From Adiantum capillus-veneris (Eukaryota > Streptophyta > Polypodiopsida > Polypodiales > Pteridaceae), in the NCBI GenBank assembly GCA_014529385.2, contig CM043953.1, forward strand, positions 70,222,872 to 70,286,871: DNA of 64,000 nt. Direction: 5' to 3'. Positions 54,224 through 63,459 of the stretch are shown here, piece by piece; position 1 is the stretch's first letter; every line of letters starts with the position of its first letter. The notes below the pieces were generated by a model. That model made no database searches. It was not told where the DNA came from and worked only from the letters and a program-made list of their open reading frames with translations. Position numbers and translations under genes: made by a program.

Positions 54224-54311
54224 TATCCTTTTAGTGGACTCATGTTGTGTGTACAACTGGAATGGGGTTAACTTGTTGAGTGATCTTTGCTTCACACTTT
54301 GTTAAATAGCG

Positions 54312-54612
54312 GGTCACCAAGACTGCAAGGACAGAACCAACACAAATGTCACCATCCGCTGTTGTCGGTCACTACACTAGTAGCCAACCAGTTAGTGTTG
54401 TCCCATCTCTACATGTTTCATCGGTGGAAAAATCTAAAAAGGGTGCAAAGGGTAAGACAAAAGTGCACGAAGGCCTGACATCTTCAGGGTTTGTGAGAGA
54501 TGTTGTCAGCTCCGATGAGGATATCGATGATAGAGAGATGGAGGCTTACATGACATCAAGGGAAAATTTTGGGGGGGAGTTTCCCTCTAACAAGGATGTC
54601 ACTGTACGATAG
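54312..54612 (+). CDS. Exon 2 of gene X, copy 2
   Basis: A probable acceptor (GTTAAATAG, ending 54311) opens a frame rich in Ser, Val and Lys: VTKTARTEPTQMSPSAVVGH, VEKSKKGAKGKTKVHEGL, then an acidic stretch VSSDEDIDDREMEAYM. The basic block followed by an acidic block suggests a nuclear linker. The donor is unclear and the frame ends at TAG 54610-54612. Confidence 0.45.
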
Positions 54613-54694
54613 GATATGTTGTGTAATCCTTTGTATTGAAATTATGCAATGACTTATGTAGATTGAGGTTTTGGACATAATTTGGTTGTTGCAG

Positions 54695-54763
54695 ATAGAG
54701 CATGAAACTCCATTGCCATGGGTCCCTCTATGCCAATTGATGAATCTTGAGAAAGCACGACAT
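54695..54763 (+). CDS. Exon 3 of gene X, copy 2
   Basis: Flanked by a good acceptor (TTGGTTGTTGCAG) and donor (GTAAGC). It encodes 23 codons, EHETPLPWVPLCQLMNLEKA plus neighbours. The clean splice signals support a real gene history. Downstream exons up to exon E are not resolved. Confidence 0.5.
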
Positions 54764-56145
54764 GTAAGCTGGGATTCCCAGCATCTCCAGCCACTTGCAG
54801 TACCTTTTTGTTAGAGGGATATTATGAGCCTAGGGGATCATTCATCTTCTCTATCAATGCATGGTCTATCCTAGCGTTGATGTTGACGACGCTATCATTC
54901 AAATATGGGATCCATTGTGGTGAATGATCAATGAAGAGTATGAGGCAAAAATCAAAGATATATGGATGGGAACCATAGGTTAGCCGCTTGGATGGAAGTT
55001 CTTAAATAGAGTGAGTTTGGTTCTCTATGTGGTTAACTTGAATGCACGTTTTGGGGTGAATTAGGGAGTAATCTTTTCTATGATTGTAGGTGTAGGCGAG
55101 AAAGATATCAATTTATATCCAAGGGTTAGTGTCGAGTCGGTAGACTCTTCAAACGAGGCTACCATGTTAAGCATAGTGATGCGTATAAACAAGTAAGTAC
55201 CTTTAGGCAGGTTCAAATCAAGTGTTGCCTATATAATCAAATAATACTGTCATTTTATGATTGTCAATCCAATGTAGATTGAATGAGACGGGATACGTTG
55301 CAACATCCTACACTGATATGTTATAAATGGTGCGGGCTATGGGGCCTGCTTCGAAGGAGGCAATCATGGAGAAATTGTCATGTGTGGTCTATATTTGGAT
55401 GCAAGCAGAAATTGACAAGAGGGTAGGGAGGAAAGGATGGTATAATGTGCCTGTGGGTCTCAACTACTACACTTGTGGTACCATTGTAGTTTTTTTACAG
55501 AAGTTTGGGTCAGATATTGCATCTCGCAACATGTATTTATCAATAATGCCATACATGTAGGAAAAGTAGACTCTTGCATTGAAGGATAGAATGCTTCCTT
55601 TAGAGCTTCAAAGAAATTAGAAAAAGGAATTCTTTGAAAGTGATCACCGTCCAAAAAAATAACAAAACATGCGTTGGCCATTGTTGATCGAGCTTTAGGA
55701 GATGATTGGTGGAGGTATATTGTTTTGACCTCTCATGTGTTAGATAATATGGAATTGATCCTTGTTGGCCTCTGTGCAGGACATTGCAAACAATCGAGTA
55801 GATCATCCAACCAAAGTGGCTAATGGAAGAAAGATTATACGGGTTGGCATGTGTGGATCTTCAACCTATGAAGAAAACATTCATTCTCCGTGCAATGGCT
55901 GCTAATGACCAGGCAGACGTTAAGAGTCTAGACATAACACAAACATGTGAGCACATTTAGCCATTGCCTTAACAATCTACCTCTCTAGCTTGGCATGGAA
56001 TCCAATTGTCATGGCATATGTTTTCAAAACCGAGAGAGCTAGCTGTGTTTAGGGAGTGGCTGCAGGTTGAGTTTTTCTGGGCATGAATTACAAGAGAAGC
56101 AAGGAAAGTACACAACAACATCCGGAGTATACATTTGGCATCCAT
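54764..56145 (+). other. Unresolved body of gene X, copy 2
   Basis: Coding-like fragments in several frames, the longest at 55327-55560 (YIWMQAEIDKRVGRKGWYNV, then NYYTCGTIVVFLQKFG). A C48 (Ulp1) peptidase would be expected after DUF8039 in some plant proteins, and CG-I-V-V-F is faintly like its D-C-G-x-F-V motif. I cannot support it. Confidence 0.35.
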
Positions 56146-56148
56146 GTT

Positions 56149-56310
56149 GGTCTAGACCTTGATTCATTCATCGATGATGCCAAGATACCCATAGAGGAAA
56201 GAGCTTCACGTGAGATGGCACTAATGAAAAGGGGAACTCAATCAGAGGTGGCCACCCCATTGGCGGATACAGAATAAAGATGCCTTTGCAGGTTAGATCA
56301 CTTTATATTA
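56149..56310 (+). pseudogene. Conserved exon E of gene X, copy 2a (diverged)
   Basis: GLDLDSFIDDAKIPIEERAS, REMALMKRGTQSEVATPLAD, stop. It differs more from the others than they do from each other. It is followed by a 243-bp offset duplicate. Confidence 0.6.
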
Positions 56311-56391
56311 CTACTAGAAATAAATGAAACATATTTTTGAGTGCTTGTGATTCTGTAAAATGTATTATATGGTTGTATTAGATGGATGCCT

Positions 56392-56586
56392 GGTCTAGAC
56401 CTTGATTCGTTCATCGATGATGCCAAGCTTACTCATAGAGAAAAGAGCTTCGCGTATGAGTTGGCACTAATGAAAAGGGTAACTCAATTAGAGGTGGCCA
56501 AAGCATTTATGGACGTAGAAAAAAGATACCTTTGCATATTAGATCACTTTATATTACTGCTAGAAAAGAACAACACACATTTTTGA
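56392..56586 (+). pseudogene. Conserved exon E of gene X, copy 2b
   Basis: GLDLDSFIDDAKLTHREKSF, AYELALMKRVTQLEVAKAFM, DVEKRYLCILDHFILLLEKN. It is close to copies 0 and 1. The flank TTTGAGTGCTTGTGATTCT is shared with copy 2a, showing a tandem duplication of about 243 bp. Confidence 0.6.
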
Positions 56587-56659
56587 GTGCTTGTGATTCT
56601 ATAAAATGTATTAGATGGTTGCAAAAGCGTAAGTTCAACATGAGAGGTGTTGCAAGCTT

Positions 56660-56959
56660 CAAAAAATGCTTGAGATCAATAAACCAGAGCAAGTGTTCAA
56701 CCCTTTGCAAGTGGCCAGCAACTTCAAGGGAAGAGTATACCAAGACCTGCCTTGGTTCTTAGAGTATGATGAGGGATGTTTCCCTATAAGCGAGGAAAAA
56801 GCACACAACAACACAGTGAGGGAAAGAGAAGAAAGAGCACATGCATGTACAAAAATGTCCATAGCAACAGATTCTAGTGTGCAATTACCTCGTGGAGAAG
56901 GATTTGATACTACTTCACAGGCACCATCATTTTGTGAATTAAAAACTCTTTACTTATGA
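56660..56959 (+). CDS. Possible exon of gene Y or X
   Basis: The open frame LQKMLEINKPEQVFNPLQVA, SNFKGRVYQDLPWFLEYDEG, CFPISEEK, then a charged and Ser-rich tail. Amino-acid composition is protein-like, and the frame directly precedes the exons at 57.2 kb. No domain recognised; splice sites not certain. Confidence 0.35.
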   Translation, partial: QKMLEINKPEQVFNPLQVASNFKGRVYQDLPWFLEYDEGCFPISEEKAHNNTVREREERAHACTKMSIATDSSVQLPRGEGFDTTSQAPSFCELKTLYL

Positions 56960-57163
56960 GCACCGTCACCATGGTGGAATTTCATTTTCACTAAGCAATT
57001 TAGCTTAGTTATGCAGATTGAACATTTCAGCTGCTCTTCTGGCTCACAGCGAGAGGCTAGTATGAAACAAAAATGTGAGTTCTATTGATGTTTGCAAGAA
57101 TCATAGTCTTGATTGTTTAGCTTGTTAATATGGTATTCTTGTTCGGGAAAAAGAAGTGAGATG

Positions 57164-57253
57164 TTGCAGAGGAGGTGATAGACTTCGCCATGAGTCTGGA
57201 AGCAGAAATGTTGCATGTCTCAGACTTTCCACTAGTTACAATACCATCTACTG
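57164..57253 (+). CDS. Possible exon of gene Y
   Basis: After the acceptor GATGTTGCAG the frame reads EEVIDFAMSLEAEMLHVSDF, PLVTIPSTG up to a possible donor in GGTACTTTC. It joins in sense to the next exon, which starts with GGGK. Evidence is splice signals and composition only. Confidence 0.35.
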
Positions 57254-57330
57254 GTACTTTCTAATCTCGGGTGAATGGTTGTTCAAGTGTGATTCAAGAC
57301 TTGCTTGCTTAGTATATGTTTTGGTTTTGA

Positions 57331-57900
57331 AGCTGGCGGTGGCAAGTGTGTCCAGATTTTGCATCTTGGCTGGGACAAGACAGAGGATGACTTGAAAAAT
57401 GCATTGTTGAGCAATGCAAGGCCTCATGTGGTGGAGAAGTGTCTGATGCCAATGCGAGATGGGTCGGCCATTGATTCATCGGTGAATGTATCTATTCTTT
57501 TCCTACCATCAAACATGCCTGTGTTTGGGCTGTCTGAAATAGAAGTCCCTGATTGGAGCAAGATGGAAGCATGCCATTTTGGACAACTCACCCGACTTGC
57601 ATTAGCAACAGTCGATGATAGAGGTGAGTTTTTGGTTGTTTTTCCGGAATATAATTATGGAATGGTGCATGATATGGCATCAAATGTTGGTTGGCAAGAA
57701 TATCACTTGAATGTGGTTGTGTGTAAGACACCTGTGTGCAAAACAAAAAGTAGAACCGTGTGCACGTTGTTGGTGTCAGCTATGAGAAAAGAGCAGACTT
57801 GGACTTCAACAGCCATTGACATTCCATCAGATGATGCTTGGTATGATTCGCTGCAAGAGAATGATTGGACACGAGAGGAGGATGGGACACTAATGAGAGG
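57331..57900 (+). CDS. Main exon of gene Y, methyltransferase-like pattern
   Basis: An open frame of about 190 codons. The order CVQILHLGWDK, VNVSILFLPSNMPVFGLSEI, EVPDWSKMEACHFGQLTRLA, LATVDDRGEFLVVFPEYNYG, MVHDMASNVGWQEYHLNVVV, CKTP looks like the central part of a Rossmann-fold DNA methyltransferase (strand, motif IV, helix with DW, then GxxLVVF, then GW...VVxK). The place of the DPPY motif reads LPSN, so it would be inactive. The end has NDWTREEDGTLMR and a donor (AG|GTATAG). This is fold-pattern inference only; it may be another family. Confidence 0.4.
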
Positions 57901-57981
57901 TATAGTCCGTCTTTCATTGGCTCTAAGTATAGTTTTCCTTTGTCCTGTTACTAAATCCTTTGACAAATATTTGTTGTGTAG

Positions 57982-58313
57982 GGGGGATGGAATGTGGGAA
58001 TTGGTTCCTTTGGCAGTTGCTTGCATAATACACCAATGAGAAAGACGTTGTCATTCAATTCAGAGGTGATTGCGGCGCATTGGCCTTAATGGGTAGCCAG
58101 ATGGGCCGTATGATGACAATGTTTGAGAGCAATGAGGATGTCTCCAGCATCCTAAACAATGTTTTAGAAATGCAAGCCCATCGACTGCGAGAGATTCAAG
58201 AGCGAGACAAGAGACTAGCAGATGGGGTCGAGCGTTCCTTGAAGGTAGCTCTCTTAGCTGCATCCAAACATTGTGGAACTGGATCCACCAGCCCATCCCA
58301 TAGAGTAGACTAA
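57982..58313 (+). CDS. 3' exons of gene Y, coiled-coil end
   Basis: The acceptor TTGTTGTGTAG (ending at about 57981) opens a short exon (WNVGIGSFGSCLHNTPMRK in one frame). A further likely acceptor ATTCAATTCAG near 58058 opens GALALMGSQMGRMMTMFESN, LEMQAHRLREIQERDKRLAD and GVERSLKVALLAASKH, ending TAG. The last part is a heptad-like charged helix. Exon joining is uncertain. Confidence 0.35.
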
Positions 58314-58319
58314 CAACAA

Positions 58320-59039
58320 AATACCTCACATTTTGTAGAAAATATTATTTTTGGTCTTCCACTATATACGCATGCTTTGAACATTTTGTGAATAATAGAT
58401 GTGTTTTGTTTGCTCGCAAATACTTATAAAGATGGCTTTTCCTTGTTGTCGTAAACCAGATCATTTAAGTGAAAAAGGATGTGCAAACTTGTATGTTTGT
58501 TGTTTCTTGCGTACTACGTGTATTTTTGGCTATTTTGTAAGCTCGATTAAACACTATGGTTGTCCTAAGTAGGTTTTACGTAAAGCAAAGAGAGAGATTT
58601 TATCTTTTTGACCCAATCCACTAAACCGAGCATAGAGAAAGCTTTTTCAAAAAAAAAAGTTCTATTTTTAAAAAAAAGTTTTCTCAAAAGCTCCCTCAAA
58701 AATCTTCCTCCAATCCCCTACTCCAAAGAGACAAATCCGATTGCCCAAGTTATGTGAACACATTTTCTTGCCCATTGTAAGTGCACACATTCTGGTCAAT
58801 CGAGATGTCTATGTGTCACGTGTGTGTTTTTAGGGTTTTTTTTTTTTTTTTTTGGGGGGGGGAGGGGGTTATAAAGTTAGCGTGCTTATTTTTGTTTTGT
58901 TTTGTGTGTGTGTGGGTGGGTATGGTTTAGAGGAAATCACAACCAAATAATAATATTAATTAGGATAGAGATGAAGACTGATTATGATAAAAAATTAAGG
59001 AGAGAAAAACTCTTGCGCAAAGTGAAGCAGCTCCCCCTA

Positions 59040-59072
<33 letters not shown>

Positions 59073-59440
59073 TGCCTTTCCAATTTTTTTCGTTTCTTGG
59101 AGATAGAAAGTTTGAAGGTCATGAAGGAGAAGAATGCAACTGAAGTAGGAATTCATCTTTAAGAAACCAATTCAAGAGACCCAATAGAGCCCATCCAAAC
59201 CTCTCTTTTTGCTTCTACACTTGGTATTCATCTTGCTTCTGACACTTTACACGTCATTCACAAATCTACTATGAGCTTGGAGTCTTGTTCTTCGGCTTGC
59301 AAAGTGGTAAGAAGCATATGTTCTGCTAGGCTATTGAAGTACTATTTTCAGGCTTCATCAGCTAGGCTATTGAAGGACTACTTTTAGGCTTCACTATTGT
59401 ATGTCTATTTCAATATTGTGAATGTCTTCTCTCTCGGGAG
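58320..59440. other. Spacer with homopolymer tracts and a 37-bp repeat
   Basis: No gene. A T run then a G run lie at about 58838-58863 and a pure C run at about 59041-59072. A tandem repeat near 59326-59395 has units starting AGGCTATTGAAG and containing CTTTTAGGCTTCA or a variant. Confidence 0.6.
59041..59072. repeat. Poly-C tract of about 32 bases
   Basis: A pure C run. ORFs through it as polyproline are artefacts, and its assembled length is doubtful. Confidence 0.95.
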
Positions 59441-59445
59441 AAGGT

Positions 59446-60287
59446 TCTTCAGAGTGCAGTTCAAGTCCACAGATCAAGCTATGGAGGTCTTAGCACAAAG
59501 CCCTATGGGCTTTCATTTTGCTAAAGGTTTTTTCGCCATATGGGCATAGGGGAAGGATCTTAATGGACTTGATGGTGGGATTGCAATTACAACTAGATTT
59601 CCAGGTCTTCTTTCAATATATGCTCCACATGTAGCTGAAATTGGGAGATGTATGTGCTTTGTGGTTGGTGATGTTGTGAGTCCCAAAGACGAGGATCACA
59701 CAATCTCCCTTCGAATGGTTCTTTACCCATCCTTAGCAAAGAATCCTATGCAATTCATTTCTCTCCTAACTATTCATGGGGGAGAAATCTTGCGAAGAGT
59801 ATTCTTCATTGGTCTTTGTGGCCACTGCTTATTTGTGGCAAGAAGGGCTATGTTGTTTCAATTTGTTTTTGTTGGAGGATATCTTCTGATCAAAGGTATC
59901 ATGCATCAGAACAAGAGGCACTTCATGCAAATGCAGGATTGGAAGGTGTTAGTGTAGGAAAAGAAGTGAAGGAGAGAAATCCAAGAGGAAGGTAGCAAGA
60001 AACGAAGACGATGAGCTCAAAGGATAGAGGCTCCAAAGCTTGTGTATAGACGTAAAGTTCATGTTTCTCTTCCCTCTTCAAATATTTCTTGGATACCTCT
60101 GCACGATCTACCACCTAATCCTCAAGGCACTGATTTGGATATCAACAATAGTTCCGAAGGCATAAATTCAGCTTACAAGCGACATTTCCCTTCTTTGGTA
60201 GAAATTGCTAGGAAGTTTGCTAAAGAGAAGGCTTTGAAGACCTCTAAGCTTAGGAGGTCGTTTAGGCCTCATCCGCATCCTATTTGA
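59446..60287 (+). pseudogene. Possible LINE ORF1 (DUF4283-like) remnant
   Basis: One frame with a single TAG reads FFRVQFKSTDQAMEVLAQSP, FAKGFFAIWA, GKDLNGLDGGIAITTRFPGL, LSIYAPHVAEIGRCMCFVVG, then ILRRVFFIGLCGHCLFVARR. Order and spacing recall the DUF4283 region of plant LINE ORF1 proteins (FxF...A...VL, then W...FPxLPxxxW...EIG, then YxxLPxxC...). A second frame (60042-60287) ends in a basic helix. No endonuclease or reverse transcriptase follows. The assignment is from memory of the pattern. Confidence 0.4.
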
Positions 60288-61133
60288 GGCAATCTTGTAC
60301 TTTAGATTGCTCTAGGACTTTTATCTTTTCATGATACCCTTTATGGTTGATTCTCTGTTGTATTACTTTGGTGTAATTTTACCTTAGGATATGTGCACTT
60401 AAGGTGATTTTTTAATGGAAAGCTTCACTTTTTTGGAAATTTTTTTGATTATAATCCCATTGATGAAAGTTAATCCACAATATACTGACTTATAATTAAG
60501 CTCTACAGTTAGAATAATACCTAATTAGTAAGTGGACAAATTCTATCTTGAGCAAGTGGATTCAACATGTATGGGATTTTCCCCTAGGCTTTCTCAAGCT
60601 TTATGATATTTCATCTCCTCAACAAGGATGCTCTTTTTTAGGTAGAATGTGTCGTTGGTTTTCTGTTTCCACTATTCTTCACCCTTGTCCTTGGCCTAAG
60701 GTTTTCAACTTGGCTCATTTTGGTGGCTCTCTTGGAAGTGGAAGAACATGAACATTGCCGGCTATTATCGCTTGCTTTTTATTGATGGTACTTGGTATCT
60801 ATATTTTAGAGCCAAAATAGGGCTCCCTCCCTCACTATGTTTAGGGTTTTACTCACTTTTGACCCTCTTTCAGAAGAGATTTCTCCTTTACTTGTTTCAA
60901 TACTTTGGCTCTTGGATGAATTGTTTTATTTATATTTTGCCTCAGAGTTGTATCAAGTGTGCACTTTTTGGCCCCATCTTGTTTGTCACTCTTCGACTCT
61001 TCCCCTCTTGTGATAGCTTTACTTTTGGAGCATCCCATAAAAGGGTGGACACATGAAAGCTCCACTTCATCAAAGGTTTCACATCCCCAAACACAGTGTG
61101 GTGCCACTCAGCCCTCTTTACCCACACGATGCA

Positions 61134-61217
<84 letters not shown>

Positions 61218-61390
61218 AAATAGTAACATTGTAGGACAAGAAACCCTCAAAGGTTGCACACATGGAGAGTAAAATCAACCACAGCGGCGAAAATAGGTGA
61301 TTTGGTAGGAATCTTTGTACTGCAACGTCTCATTTTTGAAAGTAGGATTCACAACATAGTTAGACGCAATGGATGGTGTCAAATCGATGA

Positions 61391-61434
<44 letters not shown>

Positions 61435-61800
61435 ATATAGTGTACACATTATATGCCTTTGGTCATCTCCTATAGGATCCTTGTCTTGAATTAATATATG
61501 TATGTCTTTGCGCATATGTGACATACGTAGAACGTTTGCATGAGTATAGTTTTGTACGGGAAAATTCATGTCTTCATATGCTTTCTCATAGCATGTGTGC
61601 ATGCTCATGCTCACATGTGCTGTGTGTATGTCTTCATATGTCTCCCATATTATGTTATATCACACATGTGCATACACATGAGTACACACATAAGTGTGTA
61701 TGTGCATTGCCCTATGCAAACTCTCTATGGACATTAGGAAATTTCGGAGGTCATTTGGAGGGCCTTCTAAGAAAATGTATTTTTTGCACTCTCTCTCTCT
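60288..61800. other. Intergenic, microsatellite-rich, no gene supported
   Basis: Contains (CT)n at about 61137-61217 and (GA)n at about 61388-61434. ORFs here are short or repeat-derived. Confidence 0.55.
61137..61217. repeat. (CT)n microsatellite of about 40 units
   Basis: Uninterrupted CT run. Confidence 0.97.
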
Positions 61801-61813
61801 AGAAAAAATGGCA

Positions 61814-61820
61814 TATAAAA
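61814..61820 (+). promoter_or_regulatory. Candidate TATA box
   Basis: TATAAAA, 120 bp before the ATG at 61934 of the next coding block, with a CT-rich stretch just upstream. Confidence 0.35.
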
Positions 61821-61933
61821 GAGCTGGGTCTTTCATAGTAAAACTTCAAAAAGTGTACTTTAAGTTGATTCCTTACTCCTCTGAACATTCGTTCGTAGTG
61901 ATTGAGGGATAATCCTCTTTTCAGTTGCATTGA

Positions 61934-62578
61934 ATGAACAACGTCAATACGGAGGGAATGAGGCTAACATGGAGGGACGAATCCGCAGCCGCTATTCACT
62001 TTCCATTAAACCTGCACATTTGGCTAATGGTGCACTCCTCAAATGGCACAAGTGTTACCCAGAAACGAGCCAAATATCACCTTCACATTGATTTGGACAA
62101 TGAGTACCAACCATTGATTAAGCGCAGTAAAACAAACACACATATACCTCCCGCCTCCATAGACACGCTCAGATCTCAAGGAGCTAAACACATAGATATC
62201 TGGACGAGAGGCTCTCTCTACCCTAAGAATCCAATAACTAATGCGTCTCCACCGTTTGTCAATCCTACAAGCTTATTGACCTTTGCTGGTGATGGAGAAA
62301 AGGGCCTTCTGGGTTATTGTAAATCACTTACAAGAGAAGTTGAAACTTACAAGAGCATTCTCCAAGCTCAACAATGTGAGATTGTTCGCCTTTCACATTT
62401 ACATTCTACAGATCAGGTTACCATTTTGCAACATAAAACAGAGGTACAAGAACTGAAAGGAAAGGTGCGAAGTTGTCAAATGAGGGACACCATCTTGGGT
62501 GGTCGTATCCGAAAGAAGAAATTGCGCAATCTTGAAACATTGCAGGTTGCATCAGGAGGTCTCAAGAAAAGAATCTGA
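61934..62578 (+). CDS. Unrecognised protein segment with coiled coil, probable 5' exon of the 62.7-kb gene
   Basis: 214 codons. The N-terminal half has no recognised domain (LDNEYQPLIKRSKTNTHIPP, SLYPKNPITNASPPFVNPTS). The C-terminal half is a heptad-rich helix (YKSILQAQQCEIVRLSHLHS, VTILQHKTEVQELKGKVRSC) with a basic end (GRIRKKKLRNLETLQ). It lies just upstream of, and on the same strand as, the transposase-like frame. The stop at 62576 precedes any donor in the required phase, so the join is unresolved: it could be a separate gene, or a broken exon. Confidence 0.45.
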   Translation: MNNVNTEGMRLTWRDESAAAIHFPLNLHIWLMVHSSNGTSVTQKRAKYHLHIDLDNEYQPLIKRSKTNTHIPPASIDTLRSQGAKHIDIWTRGSLYPKNPITNASPPFVNPTSLLTFAGDGEKGLLGYCKSLTREVETYKSILQAQQCEIVRLSHLHSTDQVTILQHKTEVQELKGKVRSCQMRDTILGGRIRKKKLRNLETLQVASGGLKKRI

Positions 62579-62724
62579 GCATTAAGGTGATGCTTCTTGG
62601 TTGGCTACATTGTCTTAGTTAAGTAATCTCTTTGTTTTTTCTTGTTATGCATTGTTTTCATGTGCCTAAATAGTGTTAGTGAAGCAAATTTTCTGTTATT
62701 TACTTATGCATTGTCTTCATGTAG

Positions 62725-63391
62725 AGATTCAATCTATCCTGACAAGGAAAACATTGACCCCAAAGCCAATATAGGAAAGAGATTGAAGCCACTTATAAGT
62801 AGAAGCCTGGCAGCAGATATAGTACATGACAAGAAGTTTAAGGTTCTACAAAGAAATGTAGTGGACCGCTTTATTTTAGAGAACTCAGTGCCTGCAAAAG
62901 AGATACAAGGCACACTTGATTCACTTGGTGTAAGCAAAAGAGGATATTCGGCTATCCAAAAGTCTGTCTCATCCATCTTTGTTAGGAAGGGTATAAAATC
63001 CAAACTTCTACCATCAGCCTCAAGTGTTTGGAAAGAGAGGCTTCAGCTTAACGAGGCACAGGGAGACTATCTTGGACAGCCCTTTCATATTAAAGCAACT
63101 TACAGTGGCCATGGAGCAAACATGGCATATGATGAGTTCAACAATATTTTTATGGACCTGCGGATACTACAGAAGAGAATGGTGGAGTTTTACAACATCA
63201 CATTTGAAGAGTCACGTGGGCTATTACATTTTGTGTTAAAACTGGATGAATGTGATCTTGTTAAAGAGAAAAAGCTAGAGCGTGTTACTATTACTTTAAT
63301 GAATAGAGCCCTCTCAAAGTGTCCCAGTGATGATCCTTTATATTTTAGTGTTCAATCAGAATCTAACATATGGTGGCTTGGTGCGTTTGAG
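62725..63391 (+). CDS. Transposase-like gene, exon with first catalytic Asp candidate
   Basis: After a likely acceptor (TCTTCATGTAG) the frame is open for 222 codons. DSIYPDKENIDPKANIGKRL leads to a helical region with a helix-turn-helix-like pattern (ILENSVPAKEIQGTLDSLGV, SKRGYSAIQKSVSSIF). Near the end is HFVLKLDECDLVKEKKLERV, TITLMNRAL, a beta-strand-like context in which Asp 63245-63247 could be the first RNase H-fold catalytic residue. The exon ends in phase 0 at a strong donor (GAG|GTAAGC). The gene continues past the next intron. I do not recognise the family. Confidence 0.55.
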
Positions 63392-63459
63392 GTAAGCGAT
63401 ATTCTCAAGTAAGCTCAAATGTTCAAATCTACTTATGTCTCATTTATTTTGTGTTGCAG
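63392..63459 (+). other. 68-bp GT-AG intron
   Basis: Donor GTAAGC and acceptor TTTTGTGTTGCAG in phase 0, with an in-frame TAA inside. Removing it joins two open frames without a stop. Confidence 0.8.

Noticed and set aside
55327-55560. Ulp1 (C48) cysteine protease domain
   Set aside because: Only a faint CG-x-V motif; no His or Asp block with correct spacing could be identified.
59041-59072. Proline-rich protein at 58902-59162
   Set aside because: The proline run is a poly-C tract; no coding context on either side.
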